A stretch of DNA of 64,000 bases from NCBI GenBank assembly GCA_937930695.1, contig CALHCB010000083.1, positions 1-64,000 of the forward strand, written 5' to 3'. The stretch comes from an uncultured Acidimicrobiales bacterium (GTDB lineage Bacteria > Actinomycetota > Acidimicrobiia > Acidimicrobiales > SZUA-35). Positions 19,686 to 29,166 of the stretch are shown piece after piece (position 1 is the stretch's first letter; each line of letters begins with the position of its first letter). Both the position numbers and the translations under genes were made by a program. The notes under the pieces are model-generated. The model was not told where the DNA came from and did no database searches. It saw nothing but the letters and a program-made list of their open reading frames with translations.

Positions 19686-20921
19686 CTAGCTACCCGGCTT
19701 TGGCTCCTTCGGAAGTCCGAGCACGCGCTCGCCAACAATGTTCCGCTGGATCTCAGCGGTGCCGCCCCAGATCGTCTCGCTGCGACTGAAGAAGTACGCG
19801 GCCTGAAGCGCGTTCACGGGATAGGTGGCCTTGCCCCGTCGACGACTCGGGTTCGAGCTCGACTCATCGAAGTCACCATCAAGGATCTGACTATGCGGTC
19901 CGGCTACTTCTGTCCACAGCTCCATGACCTCGCGGTGGTATTCGGACCAGAACATTTTGTTGGTTGCTCCGATTGCGGCCACCGCTGGATCCTTCTTCTT
20001 GTTGACCGTTGCCGACAACGAACGAAGACCGTTGATCCGCATGATCTGGACCTTGGTATGGGCAGCGGCCAGCTTCTGTCGGATCGATGGGTCAGAGATC
20101 CGGTCGTATGTGCGGGCCTCGTCGATAATCGCATCCAGTTCGATCTCGAATCGGCGGTGCGAGGTAGTGGCGCTCGTTCCCCGTTCGAATCCGAGCGTGG
20201 TCATGGCGACTTTCCAGCCGTTGTTCACACCGCCGACGACGTTGTCCTTCGGACACTTGGCATCAGTGAAGAAGACCTCGTTGAACTCACCGGACCCGTC
20301 GACCTGAGCGATCGGCCGGATCTCAACGCCCGGTTGATCCATGGGGACCAAGAGGTATGAGATGCCTGCGTGCTTGCTCACCTCGAAATCGGTGCGAGCA
20401 AGCAGGAAGACGTAATCGGAGCCGACCGCTTGGGTCGTCCAAACCTTCTGGCCGTTGATGACCCACTCGTCACCGTCGAGTTCCGCCTTGCAATTGAGCG
20501 AGGCGAGGTCGCTCCCGGAACCAGGCTCAGAGAATCCCTGGCACCAGCTGGTCTCTCCCCGCAAGATGCCGGGCAAGAACTGCTTCTTCTGCTCCTCACT
20601 CCCCCATTGGAGGATCGTCGGACCCACAAGGGTGTCGCCAAAGAAATCGCCTCGCATCGGAGCGCCAACTTTGGCGAACTCTTCGTTGAGGACGACGGAT
20701 TTCATGGTCGACAGTCCTTTGCCGCCGTATTCCACTGGCCAGGACGCGCAGATCCATCCCCCGGCGAACAGCTTCTTGGGCCACTCGGTGTTGAACGCTT
20801 CACGATCTTCATCGCTCATCTCGAAATCTTCATCGGTCCAACCAGTCGGCAGGTTCTCATCGAGCCATGCCCGAATCTCGACTCGGAAATCCTCGGCTTC
20901 TTGGGGGTAATCCAGATCCAT
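19686..20921 (-). CDS. Acyl-CoA dehydrogenase family protein
   Basis: WCQGFSEPGSGSDLASLNCKAELDGDEWVINGQKVWTTQA; C-terminal FFSRSETIWGGTAEIQRNIVGERVLGLPKEP. GTG at 20924 is an alternative start. Confidence 0.95.
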   Translation of the reverse strand: MDLDYPQEAEDFRVEIRAWLDENLPTGWTDEDFEMSDEDREAFNTEWPKKLFAGGWICASWPVEYGGKGLSTMKSVVLNEEFAKVGAPMRGDFFGDTLVGPTILQWGSEEQKKQFLPGILRGETSWCQGFSEPGSGSDLASLNCKAELDGDEWVINGQKVWTTQAVGSDYVFLLARTDFEVSKHAGISYLLVPMDQPGVEIRPIAQVDGSGEFNEVFFTDAKCPKDNVVGGVNNGWKVAMTTLGFERGTSATTSHRRFEIELDAIIDEARTYDRISDPSIRQKLAAAHTKVQIMRINGLRSLSATVNKKKDPAVAAIGATNKMFWSEYHREVMELWTEVAGPHSQILDGDFDESSSNPSRRRGKATYPVNALQAAYFFSRSETIWGGTAEIQRNIVGERVLGLPKEPKPGS

Positions 20922-20929
20922 CACTCCAT

Positions 20930-20947
20930 CTTGACCGGTCGGTCAAG
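20930..20947. promoter_or_regulatory. TetR-type operator-like palindrome upstream of acyl-CoA dehydrogenase
   Basis: CTTGACCGGTCGGTCAAG, near-perfect inverted repeat 8 bp from the start codon. Confidence 0.5.
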
Positions 20948-21057
20948 TTTTTGGCAACCCCCGGAGACCGTCAGGACAAATCTGCGATCACGGCCTCCCT
21001 GGGGCACGACCTCAATCGTCCAAGAGACTCGGGTCGATTTGGCTGTAGCGTCGCCGA

Positions 21058-21690
21058 ATGGCAGAGCCAGAACCACTCGTTGAGGGCGAAGACGGAGAAC
21101 TTCGTTGCAGCTGGGGCACGTCGACTCCGGACTACGTCCACTATCACGACACCGAGTGGGGTCAGCCGGTCGACAACGAACGGACCCTGTTCGAGAAGAT
21201 GTGCCTCGAGGGATTCCAGTCAGGACTCTCCTGGATCACGATTCTTCGCAAACGCGACGCGTTCCGGGACGTCTTTGCAAACTTCGATGCGCCGACGGTT
21301 GCGGCCTATGGCGAAGAGGAAGTGGAGGCGTTGCTCCAGGATGCGCGGATTATTCGCCACCGGGGGAAAATCGAAGCCACCATCAAGAACGCCCGAGCCC
21401 TTCTCGATCTGCACGAGTCCGGCAGCACACTTTCGGACCTCATCTGGTCATACGAACCTTCAGGTCGACGGGCTCCCGAGGTGTGGTCCGACGTGCCGGG
21501 CTTTACACCCGAGTCCACTGCGCTTTCGAAGGATCTCAAGAAGCGCGGCTTCCGATTTGTCGGTCCAACGACGGCCTACGCCGCCATGCAAGCCATGGGC
21601 GTTGTGAACGACCATTTCGTCGGCTGCAACAAGCGCGACGTCTGTGAAGAACTCCGAAGCAGGATCGTTCGGCCGCCAAGCGCGACGTAG
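21058..21690 (+). CDS. tag: DNA-3-methyladenine glycosylase I
   Basis: CSWGTSTPDYVHYHDTEWGQPVDNERTLFEKMCLEGFQSGLSWITILRKRDAFR. Confidence 0.94.
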   Translation: MAEPEPLVEGEDGELRCSWGTSTPDYVHYHDTEWGQPVDNERTLFEKMCLEGFQSGLSWITILRKRDAFRDVFANFDAPTVAAYGEEEVEALLQDARIIRHRGKIEATIKNARALLDLHESGSTLSDLIWSYEPSGRRAPEVWSDVPGFTPESTALSKDLKKRGFRFVGPTTAYAAMQAMGVVNDHFVGCNKRDVCEELRSRIVRPPSAT

Positions 21691-21783
21691 ATCCTGTTTT
21701 CGCCCCCCCGTTTCGGGGGCCACTGGCATTCAATTGCCCTTAGTTCAGCAGTTCGGCCGCTTCGGATCTCATCCCGAAAATTG

Positions 21784-21806
21784 AGGGTTGAACCCTTCAG
21801 TTTTTT
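21784..21806 (+). terminator. Possible intrinsic terminator/attenuator
   Basis: agggt-tga-accct short stem followed by ttcag and TTTTTT, between tag and 21831. Confidence 0.35.
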
Positions 21807-21830
21807 CCACCTTCTGCCGACCGAACAACT

Positions 21831-23150
21831 ATGAACGAGCCCGCCCTGCTTGCGCGCCAGCTCGTGGCGCGTCTCGGAGACGACATCGACACGATTCTCC
21901 CCGCGCCACCGAATGCTCCGACACCCCAGGTGAACGACGCTGCCCGCCCGGACGGCGCTGTCGTCCAGCTTCGCCAAGTAGCGGGACTCACTGCAGGGGA
22001 CACAATCAACTTGCCATCGGGCCAGTTCGAGTTCGGCGAAAAGCCAGCCGGCACCGACGGAGGAACCGAGACCGATCACGACGAGGCCACCGCGTTCTCG
22101 TTGAACGTCGACGAGTCGGGCGACGTCATCATTGACCCTGGCGAGTCTCCAGTTCGTCTTGATGGCCGACGGATCAGTACGTCGCACCGAGTCGGGCAGC
22201 AAACCATTGATGTCGGTTCGGCCCGCTTCGTCGCTCTTCGCGCCGGTGACCGCGCACGCTCGAATCTTGGTTCGACACCGCGGCTCATGCCTCGCTCCAT
22301 TGTCATTCCTCGCCTGAAAGAGCCAACCGTTCCCCAGGGAAACTGGCGTAAGCGGGGCGATCGCCGAGTCAGCGACACCGAGGCGTTGCGGTCAGCCAAC
22401 GATGAAGCTCGCGACCTCATCGCGGCCGAAGGTCAACGCCAAGCCCAGGAACGGTGGACGGTTCACCTCGACCCGACCCGGATCAGCGACCTCCTCGAGA
22501 TCGGCCCTGGAGCACTCTGGCAGCGACCAGCGGGCCACTGGCATTTTGGAAGCGCAGCGATTGCGGCAGCCGATCTGACCTGGCGGCCCGAACTGGTTGG
22601 CGATACCTCTCGGCTCGACGACCCCGAGTTGCTCGCCTATGGCGTCATCCCGTCGGCACCTCTGGTCGCAGATCTTCGTCAGGGCCCTCTCGGCATCGTT
22701 GGTCTCCGAGCCGCAGCCCTTGCGGTGGCCCGACATGTCATCGTCACGTTCGCCACCGCTTCTCCTGCATCGGATCTCGAACTTGCAGTTCTGACCACAG
22801 ACCTCGGCGACGCCGACTGGGCCTGGACCACTGGATTGCCTCACACGAGTGGCGACGACTCGGGCAATCCCATGCCGGTGATCGTCGTCGACGACCTCAG
22901 GATCTTGGCCGACGACAGCATTCGAGGAGCGATTCAGGATCCTCGATCTGCCGGTGCAATTCTCATCGCGGATCACCTCGAGGACCTCCCGAACTATTGC
23001 TCGACCACGATCGTGATTGCGCGAAACGGAACCGCCGTAGTGAGCGACCATCGCTCCGGGACTCGCATGACGAACGCAACGCCAATCGGAATTTCTGGAA
23101 CGACTGCCGAAGCGGCGACGAGCCGGCTTCGGGACGCAAGTTTGAGCTGA
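21831..23150 (+). CDS. EssC/FHA-FtsK-like N-terminal region protein without ATPase domains
   Basis: FHA-like start, then ALWQRPAGHWHF...DDPELLAYGVIPSAPLVADLRQGPLGIVGLRAAALAVARHVIVTFATASPASDLELAVLTTDLGDADWAWTTGLPHT; no Walker A/B FtsK module before the stop. Confidence 0.65.
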   Translation: MNEPALLARQLVARLGDDIDTILPAPPNAPTPQVNDAARPDGAVVQLRQVAGLTAGDTINLPSGQFEFGEKPAGTDGGTETDHDEATAFSLNVDESGDVIIDPGESPVRLDGRRISTSHRVGQQTIDVGSARFVALRAGDRARSNLGSTPRLMPRSIVIPRLKEPTVPQGNWRKRGDRRVSDTEALRSANDEARDLIAAEGQRQAQERWTVHLDPTRISDLLEIGPGALWQRPAGHWHFGSAAIAAADLTWRPELVGDTSRLDDPELLAYGVIPSAPLVADLRQGPLGIVGLRAAALAVARHVIVTFATASPASDLELAVLTTDLGDADWAWTTGLPHTSGDDSGNPMPVIVVDDLRILADDSIRGAIQDPRSAGAILIADHLEDLPNYCSTTIVIARNGTAVVSDHRSGTRMTNATPIGISGTTAEAATSRLRDASLS

Positions 23151-23161
23151 GGAGCCCCACC

Positions 23162-24061
23162 ATGTCCGAAGAACTGTCATCGTGGTCTGTACGCCCTGCA
23201 TCGACGGCGGAGCCGTCTTCAGAAGCAATGCCCGCTGCGGCGTCGCCGCCACCGGAAGATGAGCGGCCGGTCTGGTTGTACGTCGGCCTCGCCAGTGTTG
23301 TCGCCGTCGCGGTGCTCTCGGGAGTGCTCCTTACCCAGGGCTCCACTCAGACCACCGACGACGTCGCCGCCGCTCCAACTTCGGAGGTTTCGGCCTCCGC
23401 GGATGCATCTGACCCGCCCGAGGATGGCGTATCGAACCGCAGCGATGGTCCGGTGCCAGAGGGCATGGCGTTTACCGAGGGAGAAAACGGGTCGCTGGAC
23501 GACGACACCAACACCGTCCCCGAGGAGACAGCTCCGAGCACCGAGCGGCGGGCCTACATCAAGGGAGGCATCCTCTACCTCGAAGGCGCCATCCCGAGCC
23601 AGGCACTCGCCGATCTCATCGTTGAACGCTCGAGCGCCGTGATGGGTCCAGACCGAGTCGTCAACAACTACACGATCGATCCCGCATCCACCTTCGATCC
23701 AAATCAAGGTGCGCCGCTCTATGTCGAGGATCTCGTTCTCTTCCCGACGGGAAGTGCAGAGTTCGCTCCCGAGGCCGTGCCGCTACTGCAACTCGGCGTC
23801 GTTCTCATGACGCAGTTCGACACCGTCACCATCGACGTGATCGGTCACACGGATTCACTTGGCAGCGACGCCGACAACCTCGCCCTCTCGCAGGCCAGAA
23901 TTGATGCAGTTGTGAGCTATTGGGTCGCTGCAGGGATCGATCCGAGCAGAGTCATCGCCATCGCCAAGGGTGAAGCCGAGCCGCTCGCAGACAACAGCAC
24001 AGAAGAGGGTCGCCAACTGAACCGTCGTGTGGAGTTCGTGATCACTGGCCTGCTCGGCTGA
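23162..24061 (+). CDS. OmpA/BON-type membrane protein
   Basis: Single TM, BON-like segment, then LVLFPTGSAEFAPEAVPLLQLGVVLMTQFDTVTIDVIGHTDSLGSDADNLALSQARIDAVVSYWVAAGIDPSRVIAIAKGEAEPLADNSTEEGRQLNRRVEF. Confidence 0.88.
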   Translation: MSEELSSWSVRPASTAEPSSEAMPAAASPPPEDERPVWLYVGLASVVAVAVLSGVLLTQGSTQTTDDVAAAPTSEVSASADASDPPEDGVSNRSDGPVPEGMAFTEGENGSLDDDTNTVPEETAPSTERRAYIKGGILYLEGAIPSQALADLIVERSSAVMGPDRVVNNYTIDPASTFDPNQGAPLYVEDLVLFPTGSAEFAPEAVPLLQLGVVLMTQFDTVTIDVIGHTDSLGSDADNLALSQARIDAVVSYWVAAGIDPSRVIAIAKGEAEPLADNSTEEGRQLNRRVEFVITGLLG

Positions 24062-24088
24062 AGATCGACACCAAACCGATTCAACCGC

Positions 24089-25267
24089 CTATGGCTTCTT
24101 GGTGATCCCGACCGCGACAGCCTCGTTTGCCCAGCCGGGCCACCGCTTCCGACTCTTCTCCGCAAGCTTGTGCATCAGGGCAATAGCGCCCGGGTCATCG
24201 TCACCAGGCCGAGTCTCGACAACGCCATCCTTGATCATGGCTTCAATGATCGCTCGGCCGAGATCGGTGCGAACAACGGTGAGCGTCCAGTCAGTTTCGT
24301 TGCCGATACCGCCGGTGGAGATATCGGCGTGTTCTGCTGCGAAGTCGGGGCACGTGTTGCACCCCTCACGGGTCCAGGCGTGACACTCCTTGAGATTGAT
24401 CTCGTGGTAGTCGCCGTTCTTCATCCAAACCTGGAAGACGCCCTTGATGTTCATCTTGACGATCTCTTCCTTCTTCAAGCCGTACTTGAGGAAGAACAGT
24501 TCGTCGAACATCGAATCATCGAAGCTCTTGGAGCACAGGAGGCCGATGTTGAGCTTGATCGGTTTGGAAACCTTGCCAACCTTGCGATGCCACATCACCG
24601 GAGCAATGGATGTCTGGCAGCTCATGCCGACCAGGGCAAGATTCTTCAGACCCTTGTCGATCGCTTCGGGGAACGCCATCGTGTTGGCTGAGTAGGTGTA
24701 CCGAGATCCCGCTCCTGCGAGCACCTCTTCGGCATTCGTCGCCACAGCTGGACGGGCCTTCCAGCCGCCGGAGCCGCCTTCGAGCATCGAGACCAGCGCC
24801 CCATCGATCACATTGTTCTCGAGCGCCCAGATCAAAATGGCAGAGACCAGACCGCCGTCCTGACCGGTCTCATAGACCTTGTCGTCCTTGGCCCGAACCA
24901 GGAGGATGTCCTTGTAGATGCCGGACATCTCATCTTCTTCGCGGGTTCGTCCGAAGAGATGCTCGTCGGCTTCGGATTCCCAGTCACGGAACCGAGGGCA
25001 AGCCCGAGTACAGGATGTGCATCCTTTCTCGCCATGGACGCAGTTGTCGGTACCAAGCTCTTCTTCAAGATGAAAAGGCTTGTACTGACCGGGCTCGTGC
25101 TTGTACCCGATCACATCGTGGGGACATGAAATCACGCAGCCTGCACAGCCTGTGCAGAGTCCCGACGTAATCACCTCGTCGAAGAGCTCTTTCCACTGGA
25201 ACGTCCAGCGTTCCTTCTTTGCGGGCTTGGAAGCCTCGGCGGAGCCTGCGTCATCAACGACCGTCAT
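24089..25267 (-). CDS. Coenzyme F420 hydrogenase/dehydrogenase beta-subunit-like iron-sulfur protein
   Basis: CTGCAGCVISCPHDVIGY and C...CTSCTRACP clusters; FrhB-like GSRYTYSANTMAFPEAIDKGLKNLALVGMSCQTS. Confidence 0.85.
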   Translation of the reverse strand: MTVVDDAGSAEASKPAKKERWTFQWKELFDEVITSGLCTGCAGCVISCPHDVIGYKHEPGQYKPFHLEEELGTDNCVHGEKGCTSCTRACPRFRDWESEADEHLFGRTREEDEMSGIYKDILLVRAKDDKVYETGQDGGLVSAILIWALENNVIDGALVSMLEGGSGGWKARPAVATNAEEVLAGAGSRYTYSANTMAFPEAIDKGLKNLALVGMSCQTSIAPVMWHRKVGKVSKPIKLNIGLLCSKSFDDSMFDELFFLKYGLKKEEIVKMNIKGVFQVWMKNGDYHEINLKECHAWTREGCNTCPDFAAEHADISTGGIGNETDWTLTVVRTDLGRAIIEAMIKDGVVETRPGDDDPGAIALMHKLAEKSRKRWPGWANEAVAVGITKKP

Positions 25268-25305
25268 GAAGAGAACCTACCGTCCCCACCTCGATCAGGA
25301 GAAGC

Positions 25306-25623
25306 TCACAGGTCGGCTTCCTCGATCACGCACCCCGCAATGATGACATTGAGCTCAGTCGGCAGCTCGGCCAGCGGGTCGAGAACCAGCTCGGCATCAA
25401 TCTCGGCGAATCGCTCGTACGGGATCTCGGTCTGGACACGCTCGAACACGCATTGACAGAGACGGGCTTGGAGAATCGAATCCTCAACGGGAACGGTGCA
25501 TGCCGCGAAGAAGTTCTCGGTTTGCTGTGCGGTGTAGTCCGTTTGGACGGGATCTGAGCAGCCGACAAGCACCATCAGCGCCACAAAACCAAGCACTCGA
25601 ACTCGTTGGAACCGTCTTCGCAC
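25306..25623 (-). CDS. Small putative lipoprotein
   Basis: VALMVLVGCSDP lipobox; GTG start with phased -10. Confidence 0.55.
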   Translation of the reverse strand: MRRRFQRVRVLGFVALMVLVGCSDPVQTDYTAQQTENFFAACTVPVEDSILQARLCQCVFERVQTEIPYERFAEIDAELVLDPLAELPTELNVIIAGCVIEEADL

Positions 25624-25664
25624 AGCACTGATCGTAGTGTGCGCAACGCCGCGGATCGGTGCCC

Positions 25665-25925
25665 CTACGGGCGGTCAGACCGCCAGGCGTCGAGATCAAT
25701 GACCGCAGCCAGGGATTGCTCGTCCTCGAACCGCTCTTCGAAGTCGTCGAAGGCCCGCTCACTCATGACTGCGGCGGCGAGTGCAGCCCAGAGTTCCGGG
25801 CTGGCCGCGTCTTCGGCAGCCAACGTGTCGTGAAGCATTCCGCTCATCGTTGGCAGCTGAATGATCTGGCCATCGTGACCTGCAGATTCTGCAGGCTGAT
25901 CAGCTGGGTGCGGGCTTGCTTCCAT
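25665..25925 (-). CDS. Small hypothetical protein
   Basis: Acidic ORF with typical amino-acid composition; no family recognised. Confidence 0.4.
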   Translation of the reverse strand: MEASPHPADQPAESAGHDGQIIQLPTMSGMLHDTLAAEDAASPELWAALAAAVMSERAFDDFEERFEDEQSLAAVIDLDAWRSDRP

Positions 25926-26066
25926 GCTCTCAAGTACGGCATCGCGGCCCGAAAACCTAAGGATCAATTTGACCCATCAGGTCGAGCCGAGATGTGCGCG
26001 GTCGCCCCACGATGAAGTGTGAGCCGCTCGTGCCCTAGGGTTGCCCGAACGACACAGGGGGCTCTC

Positions 26067-27206
26067 GTGGCTGACATACAGGGACACATCGCCGACGACC
26101 GGTTTGCAAAGATGAGCGACCTGCTCAGCGGAAGCCTCGATGCAGGCGACGACGTTGGCGCCTCGGTCTCGGTGACCATCGAGGGAGAGACGGTGGTGGA
26201 CATCTGGGGCGGTCATGCCGACGAGGCACAAACCTCGCCGTGGGAGCAAGACACGATCACGAATGTGTGGTCCACCACCAAAACCATGACCTTCCTCGCT
26301 GCCCTCACACTCGCTGACAAGGGACTGCTCGACTTTGGAGCCCCCGTCGCAACGTACTGGCCAGAGTTCGCACAGAACGGCAAGGAGAACATCGAGGTTC
26401 GCCACCTGATGTCTCACACATCCGGCGTCTCAGGCTGGGAACAGCCGATTGTGACCGAGGACCTGTACGACTGGGAAAAGGCGACATCGAAGCTGGCGGC
26501 TCAGGCGCCATGGTGGGAACCAGGAACCGCATCCGGGTACCACGCACTGAACCAGGGCCACCTCATCGGCGAAGTCGTCCGACGGATCGACGGTCGGAAG
26601 CTCGGCACCTACTTCGCAGAAGAGATCGCTGGGCCCCTCGGCGCCGACTTCCACATCGGCCTCGATCCCGCAGAGTTCGGACGGATTGCCAACGTGATCC
26701 CTCCGCAGATGGCGCCTGTCGATCTGTCCAACATCGACATGGACAGTCCGGCCATCAAGACCTTCACGGGCCCCGCACCGGGAGCAGAGGCGGCATGGGA
26801 GAGCGATTGGCGCACCGCTGACATCGGCGCGGCAAACGGACACGGCAACGCTCGATCAGTTGCTCGCATTCAAGCGATCGTCGCCAACGGCGGCGAGGTC
26901 GACGGAGTTCGTTTGTTGTCCCCCGAAACGATCGAGCTGATCTTCGATGAGCAGGCGTATGGCACCGATCTGGTCCTCGGCGAAGTCGTCCGCTTCGGCA
27001 TGGGCTACGCCCTTCATTCTGAAGCGCTTCCACACATCCCCGAATCGAAGATCTGCTACTGGGGTGGCTGGGGAGGCTCGTCGATCATCATTGACCTGGA
27101 TCGACGGATGACGATCGCCTACATGATGAACCGCATGGTCGACAGCCTGCTCGGCGACATGCGCGGCGCCAATCTTCACATGGCTGCCTATGAAGCAATC
27201 GGCTGA
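26067..27206 (+). CDS. Serine hydrolase, beta-lactamase (class C) family
   Basis: NVWSTTKTMTFLAALTLADKGLLDFGAPVATYWPEFAQNGKENIEVRHLMSHTSGV; GTG start with upstream AGGGGG. Confidence 0.93.
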   Translation: MADIQGHIADDRFAKMSDLLSGSLDAGDDVGASVSVTIEGETVVDIWGGHADEAQTSPWEQDTITNVWSTTKTMTFLAALTLADKGLLDFGAPVATYWPEFAQNGKENIEVRHLMSHTSGVSGWEQPIVTEDLYDWEKATSKLAAQAPWWEPGTASGYHALNQGHLIGEVVRRIDGRKLGTYFAEEIAGPLGADFHIGLDPAEFGRIANVIPPQMAPVDLSNIDMDSPAIKTFTGPAPGAEAAWESDWRTADIGAANGHGNARSVARIQAIVANGGEVDGVRLLSPETIELIFDEQAYGTDLVLGEVVRFGMGYALHSEALPHIPESKICYWGGWGGSSIIIDLDRRMTIAYMMNRMVDSLLGDMRGANLHMAAYEAIG

Positions 27207-27218
27207 ATTCGTCTGGCT

Positions 27219-27923
27219 TCAGATCAGCGCTCGGGCACGGGCGAATACCGCATCAAGCATCTCTTCTGTGAGCCGCCCGGTGAACGTGTTCTGCTGACTC
27301 ACATGAAAGCTGCAGAGCACAACGGCGCCTGCGTTCGGTCCGTCGTCCACCTCGACCTCTACACCGTGGCCGAACTTTGGCCGCCGCTTGATGCCGAGAT
27401 AGGACGCAAGCGCCTGATAGGCGAAGCCGCCGAGTGCGATGAATACCTTGGCGTCGACGACCTCGAGTTCCCTGTCGAGAAATGGCCGACAAGTGTCCCG
27501 TTCGACGGTGGTCGGCTTATTTGCGGGAGGAGCGCACTTCACCGGCGAGGTAATGAGTGCATCCGTGAGCACCATCCCATCGTCGGCGTCAATGCTCTCA
27601 GGCTGGTTCGCGAATCCAGCACGGAAGAGTGCTCGATATAGCCAATCGCCAGACCGGTCTCCGGTGAACATCCGGCCGGTCCGGTTCGCCCCATGAGCAG
27701 CTGGAGCCAACCCCATGACAATGAGACGAGCTGACGGATCGCCAAAGGCCGGCACTCCTTGACCCCAATAGGTGTGGTCCCGGTACGAGGCCCGCTTCTC
27801 GTCGGCGACTTGCTCTCGCCATTCGACCAAGCGAGGACATGCCCGACACGCTCCAACTTCCTCCGCGATCGTCAGCAACCGACGTTCGCGATCAACAGCA
27901 GACGATCCAGGTTCGGCGGGCAT
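27219..27923 (-). CDS. Uracil-DNA glycosylase, family 5-like (UDGb)
   Basis: CRACPRLVEWRE...YWGQGVPAFGDPSARLIVMGLAPAAHGANRTGRMFTGDRSGDWLYRALFRAGFANQ. Confidence 0.9.
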   Translation of the reverse strand: MPAEPGSSAVDRERRLLTIAEEVGACRACPRLVEWREQVADEKRASYRDHTYWGQGVPAFGDPSARLIVMGLAPAAHGANRTGRMFTGDRSGDWLYRALFRAGFANQPESIDADDGMVLTDALITSPVKCAPPANKPTTVERDTCRPFLDRELEVVDAKVFIALGGFAYQALASYLGIKRRPKFGHGVEVEVDDGPNAGAVVLCSFHVSQQNTFTGRLTEEMLDAVFARARALI

Positions 27924-27952
27924 CGCGTCGACCGTAGATAGCGTGAAGACCA

Positions 27953-28648
27953 ATGGCACCTCGGACGACGAAGCGATCGACGGCGAAATCGGCAAAGAAG
28001 TCAACGGACAGCGGCGTCAAGCCCACCTTGGTTCTGCTGGTTCGACACGGCAAGACTCCAACGACGGGCCAGGTTCTACCCGGTCGGGCGAAGGGCCTTC
28101 ACCTCGCTCCTGAGGGAGTCGCCCAGGCCGAGAGAGTGGCCGCTCGGATTGCGGCCCTTGGCGAGAAGAAGATTGCCGCGGTCTACGCCTCCCCGATGGA
28201 ACGGACCCAGGAGACGGCGGCACCGATTGCCAAGGCCCTGAAGCTACGGGTGCGCACTCACAAGGGATTGATCGAGGCAGACTTCGGAAAGTGGACGGGC
28301 CGCAAGCTCACCGAACTCAACAAGCTCCCGGAGTGGAAGACGGTCCAGCAGTACCCGAGCGGGTTTCGTTTTCCGGGTGGCGAGTCATTCCCTGAGATGC
28401 AAACCCGAATGGTCGGAGCAATTCAGGAACTCGTGGCGAAGCACCCCGGCGAAACAATCGTGTGCACCTCGCATGCCGACACCATCAAGGCAGCTGCCGC
28501 GAGCGCCCTCGGCACGCATCTTGATCAATTCCAACGGATCGTGATCGGGCAGTGTTCCGTCACCGCAATCATGTACACCTCCGGCGGCCCTGTCGTCCTT
28601 GGAGTCAACTCGATGGGCGACGATCTCTCGACCCTCGTTCCGAGCTGA
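27953..28648 (+). CDS. MSMEG_4193-family histidine phosphatase
   Basis: TLVLLVRHGKTPTTGQVLPGRAKGLHLAPEGVAQAERVAARI...ASPMERTQETAAPIA...TIVCTSHADTIKAA. Confidence 0.9.
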   Translation: MAPRTTKRSTAKSAKKSTDSGVKPTLVLLVRHGKTPTTGQVLPGRAKGLHLAPEGVAQAERVAARIAALGEKKIAAVYASPMERTQETAAPIAKALKLRVRTHKGLIEADFGKWTGRKLTELNKLPEWKTVQQYPSGFRFPGGESFPEMQTRMVGAIQELVAKHPGETIVCTSHADTIKAAAASALGTHLDQFQRIVIGQCSVTAIMYTSGGPVVLGVNSMGDDLSTLVPS

Positions 28649-28651
28649 ACC

Positions 28652-29161
28652 GTGTCTGAGTCGTTCGAGTTTCGGGAGGTGTTGCACTTCACCTCCGGCG
28701 CGGTTGGCGAGCCGGGCGCGCGCGTTTTTTACATCCAAGCAAGCGACGGCGAACGACTGGTCTCGGTCAAACTCGAGAAACAGCAGGTCGGCGCCATCGC
28801 CACCTATCTTCGGACGATTCTGGAAGATCTCCCTGCACCGTCGGGACCCCAACTTCCGCTTCCGCTTCGTGAGCCGGTCGAGACCGATTGGATCGTTGGC
28901 CAGATTGCCGTCGGCGTCAGCGAGGCGGAGTCTGAGGTCGTGCTCGTCATCGAAGAACTCGTGGATGAACCAGACGATGACGACGACGACCTCTTCGCCG
29001 ATATTTCGAGCGGTGCATCGCTTCGTCTCCATCTCACCGTCGACCAAGCTGCCCAATTCATCACCACGTCAGACGATCTGATGGACAAGGGACGTCCCCC
29101 GTGCCGGCTCTGCGGTCAGCCGGAGACGCCGGGCGGACACATCTGCCCCCGATTGAACTGA
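28652..29161 (+). CDS. DUF3090 family protein
   Basis: SFEFREVLHFTSGAVGEPGARVFYIQASDGERLVSVKLEKQQV...; C-terminal CRLCGQPETPGGHIC. Confidence 0.9.
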   Translation: MSESFEFREVLHFTSGAVGEPGARVFYIQASDGERLVSVKLEKQQVGAIATYLRTILEDLPAPSGPQLPLPLREPVETDWIVGQIAVGVSEAESEVVLVIEELVDEPDDDDDDLFADISSGASLRLHLTVDQAAQFITTSDDLMDKGRPPCRLCGQPETPGGHICPRLN

Positions 29162-29166
29162 CCGCC

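Noticed and set aside
21702-21721. GC-rich hairpin gccccccc-gttt-cgggggc as terminator
   Set aside because: No U-tract follows on the plus strand; kept only the weaker-stem but T-tracted candidate at 21784.
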